From positions 1 to 43,847 of the forward strand of contig FLMG01002021.1 in NCBI GenBank assembly GCA_900088475.1: 43,847 bases of DNA, in the 5' to 3' direction. The translations under genes were made by a program, and so were the position numbers. The notes under the pieces were generated by a model that had not been told where the DNA came from, made no database searches, and was given only the letters and a program-made list of their open reading frames with translations. This DNA comes from Hyphochytrium catenoides (Eukaryota > Sar > Hyphochytriomycetes > Hyphochytriales > Hyphochytriaceae). This document shows, piece by piece, positions 1 through 10,885 of the stretch (positions are counted from its first letter, which is position 1; each line of letters begins with the position of its first letter).

Positions 1-220
1 AGGCCGCGGAGCTGTCTCCTACGTCGGAGCAGGGTTAGCGTAAGAAGGGAGAAGGAGGAGAAGAAGAGTGAAATGCCGGAAGCAGCTATAAAACAGCGAA
101 GAACTAAAGACAGACGATATAAAGGCGACCGCAGAAAGACTCAGAGCCAAGAACTATATAGAAGAATAGAAAAGGAGTCTCAAGTATAAAATAGAGATTG
201 CTGGGGAGGAAAGTGCCCGG

Positions 221-549
221 TTAGACAGAGCATGGAACAAGAATGACACTTTGATCGAGTAACCAGCTGTGTGCCTGAGGTAAATCGAGGAACAAAGTAC
301 AATAGTGATGATGAGTCTGAAGCTTACTCTCTTGGGCCTGTCTGCAGGAATTGCCTCCAGACTCATCGTCTTATACCGGGCTGGATCGTCATAGCTGTCC
401 GTGATGATCACCATTCTGACGAAGGAAGGGCTAACAATGTACCCGGAGATCACAGCTTCTACGCCGTGGCGCTGATGAGGAGGGGGAGTAGGAGAAGAGA
501 CAAAGTAGAGACAAGCGGCTGTCACCCTCAGGTAGCGGTTAACATCATC
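221..549 (-). CDS. Last two exons of an unidentified protein (5' part unresolved)
   Basis: Two minus-strand exons fit together: 549..328 (222 bases, 74 codons) and 274..221 (17 codons plus stop). The larger exon follows a pyrimidine-rich acceptor ending in CACCGAG and ends at AGA|GTAAGC. The small exon follows TTTACCTCAG. Both junctions are phase 0. The reading frame begins DDVNRYLRV, carries GVEAVISGYIVSP and YDDPARYKTMSLEAIP, and ends QSVILVPCSV. I do not recognise a family. Further exons must lie above position 550, but I could not choose among weak donors there. The plus-strand ORF over the same bases has no splice support and looks like a shadow. Splice quality and uninterrupted frame are seen; that this is a real gene end is inference. 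Confidence 0.4.
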
Positions 550-709
550 CTCGGTGGCGGAAAGGGACGAAGAAAATCAGAGGAAAGAGGAGCGAAGGTG
601 CGTTGCAGTATCTCGACGGAGAAGACCCAGAACCGCCTGCTCAATAATAAATGCCACTCTTTCTCCGCTGCCCTGGACGTCTGCAGAGACTCTAACCCGT
701 TGCTGTGCG

Positions 710-850
710 ATGGAGAAAATAACCAACCTTCTTTTGGAGAAAGGTTACGGGGATGAGCTGACCAAGGAGCAACAAGTGCTACGCTACCTCCGGATCGCTC
801 TGCTTAGGGAGTGCATGAGAAGAGAGAGAATGAATAAGACAATGGGATAG
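710..850 (+). CDS. Possible small ORF or first exon, unknown function
   Basis: A 46-codon reading frame starts with ATG at 710 and ends with TAG at 848. The protein begins MEKITNLLLEKGYGDEL and continues with a helical, charged stretch (KEQQVLRYLRIALL). Its composition is protein-like, but the ORF is short, matches no family I know, and a different minus-strand gene may run through the same area. It could be a first exon, a small protein or chance. Confidence 0.2.
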   Translation: MEKITNLLLEKGYGDELTKEQQVLRYLRIALLRECMRRERMNKTMG

Positions 851-1011
851 TGGAGCACCTCTAACGTGAAGCTAGCTACTATGTCGGGCCGAGGTGGGAT
901 AAAAGGGAGGCAGGGAGTGGAGGAGAGCCAAGAAGGAAAGAAGAGAAGCGGGGAGAGAGAGTAAGCACAAAAGAAGGGATAAGAGAACTTACTGAGATGG
1001 ACACACAGCCA

Positions 1012-1104
1012 AGAGAGTGAGAGAGAGAGTGAGAAAGAGAGTGTGTGTGTGTGAGGGAGAGAGAGAGAGAGAAAGAGAGCGAGAGCGAGAGCGAGAGCGA
1101 GCGC

Positions 1105-1138
<34 letters not shown>

Positions 1139-1152
1139 GAGAGAGAGAGAGA
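1012..1152. repeat. GA-rich compound microsatellite
   Basis: An interrupted run of GA dinucleotides with short (GT)n and GAGC variants. The long Leu-Ser ORFs read on the minus strand and the Arg-Glu ORFs read on the plus strand here are translations of this simple repeat, not genes. Confidence 0.95.
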
Positions 1153-1847
1153 GCGAAAGAACGAAGAGAGAAAGGTTGAACAGCTTGGGGAAGGTGATGG
1201 GAAACCGAAAAATAACGTGCAGGAAGGCCGCCACCGGCTAACTCTGTAACACTTTGTCACCCTAATATTGTCGCCTTCGGTAGCATTGCACTATTAAAGC
1301 CCAAAGGTGTACACCTAACACTAATACCACGATAGTTACAATTAGCACTATAAGGGTTCTACTGCTTAGGACGAGCATAATCCGTCCTCATATCTTCGCC
1401 TTTGGTAGGTGATGAGACTCTCATTCGCCTTGGAATCAGAGGCTTCTTCATCATCAACGCGGAGGATTGGTCAAGGCAGCATCAGAGCTTCCCCGCATCA
1501 TGGCAGGAACCCGGTAAGAAGAGTAGCATCGACTCCTCATCGTCTGACAGGTTAGCCTCTTGGAAGTCTCAGCTATCTTCACCTTCAGTTATCGTTCTGT
1601 GCCCTGCGAATGCTTTCTAAGTCGCTGCTGGGCTCACGCTCTTGGCCTCCAGTCACGTGCGCTAGAAGGTTATAATTAGGGTGGCTGGGAGGGTGAAAAG
1701 GGCTGGAGAGCCGGAGAGCAGGAGGAAGAAGGGAAAATAGCAGGGGCGCAGCTGTCTCTGGATTGTAAGGAGGTACATGATGGATAGAGGAGGATGTCTC
1801 ACTCAGAACTATAGCCAAGGTAGCCGGTAGGGCGAAGCTGTGCATTT
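1153..1847. other. Intergenic region before the methyltransferase gene
   Basis: No convincing gene is visible. A short plus-strand frame around 1408-1515, reading GDETLIRLGIRGFFIINAEDW, follows an AG and could be an exon, but I found no partner for it. An 86-codon minus-strand ORF (1845..1585) starts three bases from the methyltransferase ATG and is proline and serine rich with no recognisable domain; it is probably chance within the promoter. The phrase TCGCCTT(C/T)GGTAG occurs twice (near 1271 and 1396). Confidence 0.4.
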
Positions 1848-3497
1848 ATGATGAGCGGCACACAAGAGGGGTCCTTACATCAGCAAGAAGGCGCTGTGCA
1901 TGCACTTGACCTGGTCAGGGCAGAGCAAGGGAAGGATGTAGCACAAGTGGGCCATCGGTTCGGCAATTTCCACACCTACTACAAGTTCAATCCGGCACCC
2001 GAGCGTCTCCAGTTTCTTCCGAGAGCCGAGCTCTGCAATCTCTTGTTAGGTGGCTCTCTGGAAGGGAAGGATCTTCCACTGAAGAGAGATCAAAGCAAAT
2101 TCGAGAGGACGCTTCTACTATGCGATGTTGGATGCAATGAAGGTAGGACTGATGCTTAATAACTGTCCGCTGTTTGTCCATAAGGAAGTGGCTCTGGAGC
2201 TGATTCCTCAGATGTGTTATGATAGGCGATTTAACGCTGGGGTTGTACAAAGCTTTAACGTCGAAGGAGTTACCGTGGCCTGAGGTGACAAAGAAAAGGC
2301 CGGCTGCAGGAGAGGGTGGGCGGGGAGATGCTCATTCTATATCGAAGTTCAATGACCTTGTTCAGCGTAAGAAGCTCAAGGCTGAGCTCCACTTTAGGGA
2401 GGACGCGTCTGGGAGTCATAGGCAAGGCAAATATTACGTGGCATCTTTCGTGATTGGACAAGATGTGGAGGCCCAGACCTTCCGGGGCGAAGGATCTACA
2501 AAAAAGCAGGCAAAAGCAGCAGCGGCTAAGGCCGTCTTGAGGACCCTGCACCCCGAGAGCCTAATGGACAAGAGGGCAGAAGTAGAAGGAGGAGAATGCT
2601 TATCGGAAGGCCCCAGATGCTCAGATTCGCCCTCCAAGTTGGGATCGTACGATGTCCTTCTCTCTCCGGACAAAGTACAGATGCTTGGGGTCGATCTAGA
2701 CGGCGTGCTAATAGACAGAGCAATACAGAAGGCGGCAGATGAAGGCCTAAGTGGGCGAGTCACTTTTCAGATGGGTGACATCATGAAAGAGGAGAGCAGC
2801 ACTTTAAAGACGTACTTGCAGGTCATGCAAGGAGGCAAGAAGGAAAGGGATTCTCGCTTTGACCTAATCAGCTGCTTCAGTATCACGATGTGGATTCACA
2901 TCAACCATGGAGATCAGGGTTTGCAGACTTTTTTGCAGAGGATCTCTTCCCTTGCCAGGGTAATGATTGTAGAGCCTCAACCCTGGAAGTGCTACAGGTC
3001 AGGACTGGGCCTCTCTTTCCTACTAAGTTCATGTACCTCATCTGTATAGCATGCTTATTTGTCAAGCTCAAGGAAGTCGTATGCTTTCACTTGTTCATGA
3101 GCTTGCCCACGTACGACGCGAAACCTAGATCCGCGCTCGCGGGATGTGTTTATAATCCTTCAGATAGTGAGAATTCTGATCATTGATCTTTGTTCTGTCA
3201 ATTGAAGTTCTTCCCTTACTTTTTTAAGGCCCTCCCTAGGAAAAGTTCACCTCCCTAAGGTTACTGTTCTGTTTGTTTGGCCCCGGAGCTCACGTTAGCC
3301 TTTACAGGTCAGCAGTCTCACGTATGAGGAGACTGGGGTTACCTATACCTGCGGCATTCAAGGACCTTCAATGGACAAAAGATGTCGTCGAGCAGATTGA
3401 CGGCTATCTGGTTCGTTCATGTGGCATGAAGAGGGAAAAGGTTCTTGGGGAGACCATCTGGGAAAGGCCTATTTATTTATATTCTCAGTGGTCGTAA
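1848..3497 (+). CDS. BCDIN3D/Bin3-type RNA O-methyltransferase with inserted dsRNA-binding domain
   Basis: Three exons (1848..2142, 2226..2997, 3308..3497) join in phase to give 418 residues. The N-terminus carries the family signature GNFHTYYKFNPAPERL. SAM motif I is DVGCNEGDLTLGLY (about residues 93-106; the first intron splits its GD). The second Rossmann strand is MLGVDLDGVLIDRA (about 253). The hallmark SITMWIHINHGD (about 317) is followed by VEPQPWKCYR, whose Arg codon is cut by intron 2. These mark the Bin3 family, whose members methylate RNA 5' phosphates (human MEPCE on 7SK; BCDIN3D on tRNA-His and pre-miRNA). Unusually, about 140 residues lie between motif I and the second strand, holding a double-stranded RNA-binding domain (about 140-205) with YVASFVIGQD and EGSTKKQAKAAAAKAVL. 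Human BCDIN3D has only a short loop there. It is convergent with the downstream minus-strand gene. The exact RNA substrate is unknown. Confidence 0.9.
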
Positions 3498-3725
3498 TGC
3501 GCTAACAGGAGTGATGGAACTAAGAAAAAGCCAAGAAGGACTGTAGCGGTTACCATCAGGACGAGAAGGGTGGTTAGCATGACAAAAGATGTAGATCAAA
3601 CACAGAGGGTGATGCCCAAAGGGATCGATTAGAGACAGAGACAGGCTCTCTGCCATATTATCAATAGCAACCCCTAAGAGAATATCTTTCAAAAACGCTG
3701 CGGAATAAGCCAGGCTTAGAGCGGA

Positions 3726-4262
3726 TTAGTTGTTACTGGCCCTCAGTCTTCGAGATGCATGTTGCGCGCAGTTGATCGGAGCTTCTGGTGGGCACCGTCC
3801 ATCGTCTCTGATTGGGAAGCATTCCCATTTTCCAGATCCTGTTTGGCCCCAACAAGGGGGAGACGCTGTCCCTTGGTACGTATGGCCCCAAGGTGCGGAA
3901 CAGGAGCCCTGGCAAGCTCCTCCTTTGTCCGAGTTTCCATAAAATTGCTCTTGTAGGGAATTGTGCACGACAGCCGACTGTCGAGCAGAGTTTAATGGTA
4001 GCGGAAATCCTTCAAAAACGTTGGGAAAGTCGAAATCGATGCATCCAAGAACGCCCGGTTGAACCAGTCCACAGAAGGAGTTATCAGGACAATTGCCCAA
4101 AAATCTGCCAGAGCAAGCAAAGCCCAGAACACAGCCATTAGATCTTCCTCCAAGAACCCCCACCTCCGTCTGGCCAATAGGGCAAATAGCTTGTGAAGCC
4201 TGAGGTCGTTGCAATAGGGCTAGAAAGGCCACGAACAGCGAGGATCTCATCGAGAAGAGCAT
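3726..4262 (-). CDS. Secreted cysteine-rich protein, unknown family
   Basis: A single-exon frame of 178 residues from ATG at 4262 (the frame extends further back without another ATG). The start MLFSMRSSLFVAFLALL followed by QRPQASQA is a clear signal peptide with a likely cleavage site near residue 25. The mature part has about 12 cysteines, with spacings such as NGCVLGFACSG, NCPDNSFCG, ACQGSC and WECFPI, and ends in a basic tail (ASRRLRASNN). An even cysteine number and lack of a transmembrane helix fit an extracellular, disulfide-stabilised protein. I do not recognise the family; cell-wall, lectin-like or effector-like roles are all possible. Unlike nearly all neighbours it has no intron. 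Confidence 0.65.
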   Translation of the reverse strand: MLFSMRSSLFVAFLALLQRPQASQAICPIGQTEVGVLGGRSNGCVLGFACSGRFLGNCPDNSFCGLVQPGVLGCIDFDFPNVFEGFPLPLNSARQSAVVHNSLQEQFYGNSDKGGACQGSCSAPWGHTYQGTASPPCWGQTGSGKWECFPIRDDGRCPPEAPINCAQHASRRLRASNN

Positions 4263-5220
4263 TGTATAAGCAGTTTTGGGTTGCACTATTTCAGATTCGA
4301 TGGGTTGGTGCCTGGTGCAAGGGATGAACGGGAGGCTGGACGTGTTGATATTTGGATGAACTTTGCTGCTGAGTTGCAGATTTGAGAGTGAGCAATGTGC
4401 AGCAAGCTTCTTTGCCTCTTAATCGCGCAGACATCAAACTCTTCTGTCCTGAGGAACCAGTCTCTAGGAATAAGGGGTGGGACGCGTATTGCCGAGTCTC
4501 CGCAATGGGAAAGCAGATAGGCCTTGATTGAGAAGATAACGACAAGGAGAGTGTCGCTTCGTTCTCTGCTGGTCAAGTTTACCTTGGAACCAGCGCCAAA
4601 CCCACAATCTGCCGCTGCTACTGTTCGATCGTGAAGGCGGGTGGTGGCAGGACTGATGCTATCTGTTTATACGGGGTGGATGGGTCCTGGTTGCTGATTG
4701 GCCCCTCTCGTCAAGATTCTTCAATCTTGCAAGAGACAACCCAATAAGTTACAAAGCTTCATAGGTTCCAGCTTTTAACTTTCATATTTCTTTCTGTAAA
4801 CCATAGTAAACTTTTATGTTTCAACAATATAATTCCGCGGTTGAAAGGTATCCATCATCATGGCAAATCCAAGGCCGGACAAGATATCAGCCAATCAGCG
4901 GCGATGGTCATTGGCGATACTCAAGATCTCTGTTAATGCAGCTTCAAGCGGGAGTCTGGCCCGAGTTGTTATTATGCCTATGAGATAGAGAGTCCAATGA
5001 AGCTCTTGATAGTGCACATTGTTCTAGGACCTTCCGAAGCTCAACCGGATTCTTTGTGAGAACCATGGAAGACTTTTCAGAGACAACCTATTGACAATCT
5101 TGAAGACGGTCACCTGCAAGTAGTTGTGGCTTGCGTGGCATCGATTCCTTTTACGGAGTATAAAAGTAGAGGTTTCTTGAAGGCATGCGTGTGTATACCA
5201 CAATTTGAAGACTAAGACTG
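4263..5220. other. Intergenic region between two minus-strand genes
   Basis: This lies between the end of the dioxygenase gene and the start of the secreted protein gene and should hold the latter's promoter. Minus-strand frames at 4286-4576 lack an ATG at their ends and show no domain. AT-richer sequence with short T runs lies around 4740-4850. No RNA gene is visible. Confidence 0.4.
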
Positions 5221-6937
5221 CTAGTGAGGCCTGGCCTTCATAGATTCATCATATGTCTGACTGTACTTGGAGAGTAGATATTCGCCACTCGTAACTGGGC
5301 CATACTTCGCCGGCGTCTCTGTGGTACAAAATTCCGCTAAGGGTGATACCTGGCATTCAAAGTTTGGGTCAAAAAACAGTGCAGCGGAATATCGCTCACA
5401 GCCTCGGTAATTCACCACACGGTGAACAGTGCTTCGATAGACGTCATTGGTCCATCGCTCTAGTATTAGCAGACGAGATAAGTGTGAGGTCAGCGATCTG
5501 TAGGAGGTTCGTGTTTGGTCCGGTAAAGCAAACTTTGACGTACGAAGCATATCTCCCAAGTTTATAACGAAAGCATCTGAAACAGGCGGAACTGGTATCC
5601 ACTTATCCCCTAGAAAGATCTCTAGCCCTGGATTGTCATCCGTGCTCAAGAGTGTGATCATACCTGCAGAAGGAAGAGCCGCGGGCGAGGTAGTGAGCTA
5701 CGTTTAAGTAGATAGAACAAACCAGGAATATGTGGGATGCTCGCACCGTAATCGCTGTGAGCACCACAGCCTAATATGCCATCTGATGGTAGGCTTTTGA
5801 CAGCTTGATAATGAAGCAGTCTCAATGTGGCCATAGCACTATAAACAGAGATTTCAGTCTTTCGTATGTCGGGTCGCCTTTATCTAAGACACAGCGGAAG
5901 CATCAAACGGGTTGCCTAGCAATCACAGTGCGTCCTCGTAGAACACAGGGATATCTGTGTTCCGTCCCAAAAAGGAAAACGAGCTGCAGAGGTTCCGGCC
6001 CGGCAAGGGTGACGCCACTGATACCAGTAAAGACCTTTCTGATCACTGACCGGTCGAAGTATCCAGGCCCGGCCCAACAATCCTCGGGTAGTCCAATGCC
6101 CATTGCAATGAGCCTCACAAGCCTTTGGCCTAAGGCAGTTAAAGCTGCGTGATAGTTGAGAATGACTTCCCTCCAGCCAGGCAAGATAGTCTCATCTGGC
6201 CACATGTTTGGGCCATGGAGTGGGAGCGCCAGGTCTGGATGTCCCGCAGGAATCTCTCTACCAATATAATAGCCTTCCTTCGTGTCGCCTGGTAGCAGCA
6301 TCAGCAGATCATTGTACGGCCATCATTCACGGTCACACTTGATGCCACCCTTTGTGTCGATCTCGAGTTTATTCCGCGCCTTGCTGCCCTCGATAGACTT
6401 TTTCAAACTCCCTGTCACCTCTGCTTGGCACCCTCCCTTTTCTCCTACGACCTCTCTTCTACCCAGCTTGTAAGGTGTTCTCCTCCCCTACGTCTCAATA
6501 GCTCTTCTCGCTTCCCTCACAGAAAGACGAGTGATACTCACCCATCTTCTGAGTGGCTGGATCTAAGGTTTCTGCCTGGGGCCTGGTCCATCCTCTCCCA
6601 TACTCATTTACCAGGACGGACTCTTTAAAGGCTGTGCCTTTTGTGAAAAACGTGCGCATAGCATCGTATAGCTGGGAGACCAGTTGAGAAGGCACATCAT
6701 GATTCCTTACATAGAAAAAGCCGACCTGCCGACAGGCCTGCATAGCTAGCCTCAGTAATAATGCAGGATAATTGGGAAGGGGATCCTATCCATGGAGGAT
6801 GGCAGGCAGATGGAAGAGTGAATCGACAGGCCACATACCTCGTTAATCTTTTTGGCACAGAGGGTGTCCTCTTCAGCCATGTCTATCATAGGGATCGCAG
6901 GCCCTCCCATCGAGATCGTATACACAGCGTTGGCCAT
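5221..6937 (-). CDS. 2-oxoglutarate/Fe(II)-dependent dioxygenase, isopenicillin-N-synthase-like
   Basis: Six exons (6937..6839, 6737..6542, 6288..6051, 5838..5747, 5663..5544, 5459..5221) join in phase to 327 residues. The N-terminal DIOX_N region shows IPMIDMAE and QVGFFYVRNHDVP. The double-stranded beta-helix carries the iron triad: His205 and Asp207 in GCGAHSDYG, and His261 in DVYRSTVHRVVN. The 2-oxoglutarate-binding RxS is Arg271-Tyr-Ser273 (ERYSAALFFDPN). GDMLQRWTND appears only after removing the intron at 5460-5543, which supports the model. Members oxidise small molecules (hormones, alkaloids, flavonoids, antibiotics precursors), so the substrate cannot be predicted. The length is typical and all catalytic residues are present. 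It is likely cytosolic, since no targeting signal is seen. Confidence 0.93.
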
Positions 6938-8099
6938 CTCTCAGGCAAGGGTATGCACCGCCCGCAGCTTTTCCAGTTCCAGAAGGACAGGTGTTATGCT
7001 ATTATTGCCCTCTCATTCAGATGCAGATACCGCGTTCTTCCCAGTAACAGACAGAGGAAGGCAGAGGTATGAGAAAGCTTATCAGAGTGCAAGGAGCCTA
7101 CTCCGTCCGCCCCACCAAGTGCCTCTTCTGCTGTTCTTACAGAGAGGCGTCGTCTTGAAGCTGTAAGAATCGTCCAGGTCATCAAACAGATTCTCACACG
7201 CTTCCACATTCCGCATTCCTTTTGATGAGTGAACGTCATGGTGCCTGTGTTTTACAGTTCGTACAGCTCTTACGCTATACGTTAGCGACATGGTGGTCGA
7301 TCATACCTTCCCCTTTGACGAAGGGGTACAATCATCAGAACAACAGATTCCCTTTCTTCATCCTTCTGCACACCATGACATAGAGCCAAGACCCCACTGC
7401 TTGGCGATGAGGAGTGTACCTCATAGACCTTACAGCGGTTGCGCATACAGTCATTTGTCCTTCTCTATGCTGAGCCGGAATATAACGGGTTAAGAACAAG
7501 TCTTGAACAGGTTAATGGCACTGCTTCCTCGAGGTCATGCTAAAGCCACTGACTCATCGTCTTAACGTCAACCCAGGCTAACTGGGCCCAATTAGCCTTC
7601 TTCTGTGGATTAAGAGACAAGAGATAGAATCTTCTTTCTAGGGAGTTCCATATGGCATTTGGCACCCAACGTTGTGAGGAGGACTCTCGACCGAACGAAT
7701 GACCCACTAATCAGCAGTTCTACCGTTTAGATGCAAACTGACGGAAGCTAGCGCCTAATTATTGATGATGGAATGAGCGTCGCTATTAGGATGGTTGCAG
7801 AGAATGCTAGTTTCTAAGAGCTTGTCATAGATTTGCTGCGATACGATGCCCTGAGCCAGAGAGTCAACTGCTCCGTTCTATAATGATGCGGTTCATCTTC
7901 TAGGAATATGGGAGTGCCATCAACTAAAGGAACAAACAAACAGCCGCTGGTGAGGAAGGAACCAAAGAGCGATAGAGCGAGAACGCTTAGGCATCGACGA
8001 TGTAGCGACATAATGTCAAACGTGACTATTCATTGTACTTTTGGACCCAACAGTTCAGCCAATAGGCACCCTCCGCCATGACACGAATAACATCTTCTA
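6938..8099. other. Intergenic region, no convincing gene
   Basis: Upstream of the dioxygenase and downstream of the recombinase-like gene. A 69-codon minus-strand ORF (7291..7082) and a 67-codon plus-strand ORF (7290..7493) both begin with ATG at almost the same point but show no domain. A minus-strand frame with a hydrophobic start (near 8011) resembles a signal peptide but has no partner exon I can join. The last recombinase exon has a possible donor (GAT|GTAAGC near 8110) just before its stop, so an alternative 3' end here is possible. Confidence 0.35.
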
Positions 8100-10885
8100 T
8101 CATGGGCTTACATCCAGTGAGACTCTTCCCAGGCGCATGTCATGAGCCTTGTACTTAAAGTCTCGAACCCGTTTCTCCAGCAGGAAGGTCTCCTTGATGA
8201 CGAGATCAAGGGAATATTCTGGTCTTTCGGCGTGGACAACCATCCTCTCTATTTGCTCCAGTGAAGAGGTCATGAGGGATATGTCGTTGATGAGCAACTT
8301 GGCAGCCGCTGCTTTAGGTGACTTTGCCTTGGTGTTAACGAAGGCAACAATGTCTTTCAGCACGGTCATGGGGTTGGCTCGGACACGGTCCAAAGCCCTC
8401 CGCTCGAGCCCTGGCAACTCTAAGAATGGCCCCACAAAGTCCGCCAAATGGTCACAGTTGCCTTCCGGAAGGGGTCTCCTGCCCGTCACAGTCCGTTAAG
8501 GGTGTCAATTCAAGTGGTTCCATCAGTAGCCTTCTTACTCATAAGAGACCAACAAGGGCTTGTATAACCACATCTGCGCGGTGTCGTCCTTCCTTGTCAA
8601 TTCGTATTGAAGCTGCTGGGATCCTCTACCAAAGGCCACATAGGTGAGATACTCATCACTGTTGCCAAGGTTGTTTGGTTAGCAAGCTGGTCACTCTATT
8701 GCACATGTTCATCGCTGCTTCGTCGAAGAAGTGCCTTCCGAGTCCTTACCTCTCCCAGAGCCCGCTTGCCCGGATCTCGGCATCTGTTGCCCCGCATCTG
8801 GCTGCCCATTCTGTTGCGGCTCTGCAACATATATATAGAAATAGGGTGCATGGAGAGGTCAGTTAGTGATGCGCAGTAGTGCTCAAAACACGACAAAAAA
8901 GAACCTTCTGCAGCTGCGAGCAGTGATATTATCGCCCTCCTTCTTCAACGCACGTCTGAAAGCATGATTCATTGCCTAGAGGATGTTGTTCTTCTGGCTT
9001 TAATAACAACAGTTCAATCGTAAGTGAATCTGTTGCCTCTTACATGAGAAAACTGGGTGGCGGTGACCGCCCACGGAGATAAGCTGTCGGCTAGTCGCTG
9101 ACTCCTTGGTCTCCCTTTGTCAGATAGGGGTATATCTTCCAAATTGAAAGATTGGACCAACCAGCCTTTGCCGTTGATTGAGACGGTAGCGTACTCCCAT
9201 GAGGGTAACCAGAGCAACCACAGGGCATAGCCTTGTCTCCTTTGTGGGATTCCTGTGCAAAATTTTAGAGGAAGCTTGAGGGCAAAGGTTAGCAGGTTGA
9301 CAGTGAACCGTCCTCCATCCCTAAAAAAACGATTCTTCCGCGATCCCGCACGTTCACAATGTGAGCACTTATTTGATACCTCTGTTGCTGCTGACCGCTG
9401 CCGTTGCCTTCGCCTTCTTTGCCCTGAAGTGCAAGATGAAGTATGGAGGAACGCCATCGGCGTCCAAAACGATAGGATTGCTCGGATCTCCTTGGCCTTC
9501 GTTCCCTACAGCCATACCCACCCCGTCCGTACGACGAACTCGAGGAAGCACAACTTGCTCGAAGGTCAACTGCTCTACCTCAGAAGGTTGGCTCATTGTT
9601 GCGTGACAGAGCAAGACCATAACCCATAGAGTCAGATTTGACAACTTCCCTAATGTAGGAGTACCGTCATGTAGCTATCAGGCCTTTGAGTAGGGTAAGG
9701 AACTAGGGCATTGGCTCCCAAAGGAACACCAGATTTACATGGAGCACTGACTTACATCCTTCTTTCAAGGCCTCGCTAACATCATGAGTAGACATCTTTG
9801 ATAATGTCCCTCTGACCTTCAACGAATCTTCGAGGCCATAGCCTCTAGCAGAGTCTACTTTCCTCTCCCAATCATACGATTCTGCTCGCAGACGATGCTC
9901 CAGTTCCTGCGGACAAAACACAGATGATTGACCATAATCACTGCTACTCTGGAATAACTACTAGCGCTGCCGTCTCTCTCTCTTGAGAGTACCTTCGTAG
10001 ACTTGTGATTTACTGGATTGCGCTTGCCACAAAAGTTATTGATTTCGTGGAAGTTCCTCAGCTGCGAAAGAGCAGCTAGCAAAGATGATTGCTTAAGACC
10101 TCTACCGTTTATGTTGGTTCCTGGGGCGAAAGGCACGTCTTTGGGGCCCATCATGTATCCTGGCACAGTTCATTGGTATGCGCCATAGATTAAGGGGAGT
10201 GAACAGTCAGAGAATGGTCGCAGCTCCAAGAAAAGTCATTAACTGATCCACGACGAGACCACGGCGGTGAGAGCAACCCTAGGGAAAGAGCATTACTTAC
10301 TCATAAATCGGTGGAGTTGGTACAATTTGAAGGGCTTCTGCATGTTGTTCATGTCCACCTCCTCGCCTAGAGCGGTTCTGCAGAACTGAACGAACTGTTT
10401 CACATAATCGGTCTGCGTCGCATGCTTGTGGCCTACTTTCTGGCTCTGTTTAACCCCTGATTTAAGGGACTTGATCAGTAAAGAGACCTGGTTCTTATCG
10501 CCGCCGCCAATATTTTGAAGCTTGCCACTGGTACTACTGCCTGGGATGATGTTGAGGACATTCCTACAGAGTTCGTTGCGCTTCCTCTTTCTAATCTACA
10601 TACGAGAAGGATCTATAAGAAAACAAGACTTGGAGCAGTCAATCATGTTGTTACCGATCCGCAGGATCCGGATGAGCTATTGTCATCTTCAGTCATGGTA
10701 TCGTCAGCCGCCGAGCCACTGCTGGTAGAATTGGAGGATGCTACTGCTGTTCCATCAATCCGCGTTTGTGCATCAACATCGATGGCTTTACCAGGAGCGG
10801 CAGCTCCCGCTCGCTCGTTAGTAGTAGCCCCAACGTGCGTTGTGCTGCTAGTAGCCGGGTTATTGAGTCTTGGTCCGCGTGCCAT
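8100..10885 (-). CDS. Tyrosine-recombinase-like protein (Crypton/DIRS type), catalytic residues altered
   Basis: Ten exons (10885..10655, 10595..10301, 10159..9993, 9906..9756, 9649..9380, 9252..9044, 8975..8905, 8821..8750, 8658..8539, 8478..8100) join in phase to 654 residues. A low-complexity Ser/Ala/Thr N-terminus leads to a basic IRKRKRNE, then a helical region (QTDYVKQFVQFCRTAL; GRGLKQSSLLAALSQLRNF) like a core-binding domain. The catalytic part shows SQPSEVEQLTFEQV (box I, usually RxSEL), TARSCRRAATEWAARCG (box II, usually HxLRR), then GLWESDEYLTYV, with the Trp and the presumed nucleophile Tyr495 kept. Box I Arg is Gln302 (CAA, 9588-9590) and box II His is Arg461 (CGC, 8916-8918). Integration of mobile DNA is the family's role; here the lesions suggest a non-catalytic, perhaps domesticated, protein. 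A 125-residue C-terminal helical region is unidentified. No reverse transcriptase is nearby. Confidence 0.75.

Noticed and set aside
784-1260. Long Leu/Ser and Arg/Glu ORFs
   Set aside because: They are translations of the GA microsatellite.
9380-9649. Signal peptide of a secreted protein in the frame starting at 9644
   Set aside because: The apparent start is TTG and the stretch is an internal exon. Its hydrophobic run is the helix before box I of the recombinase fold.
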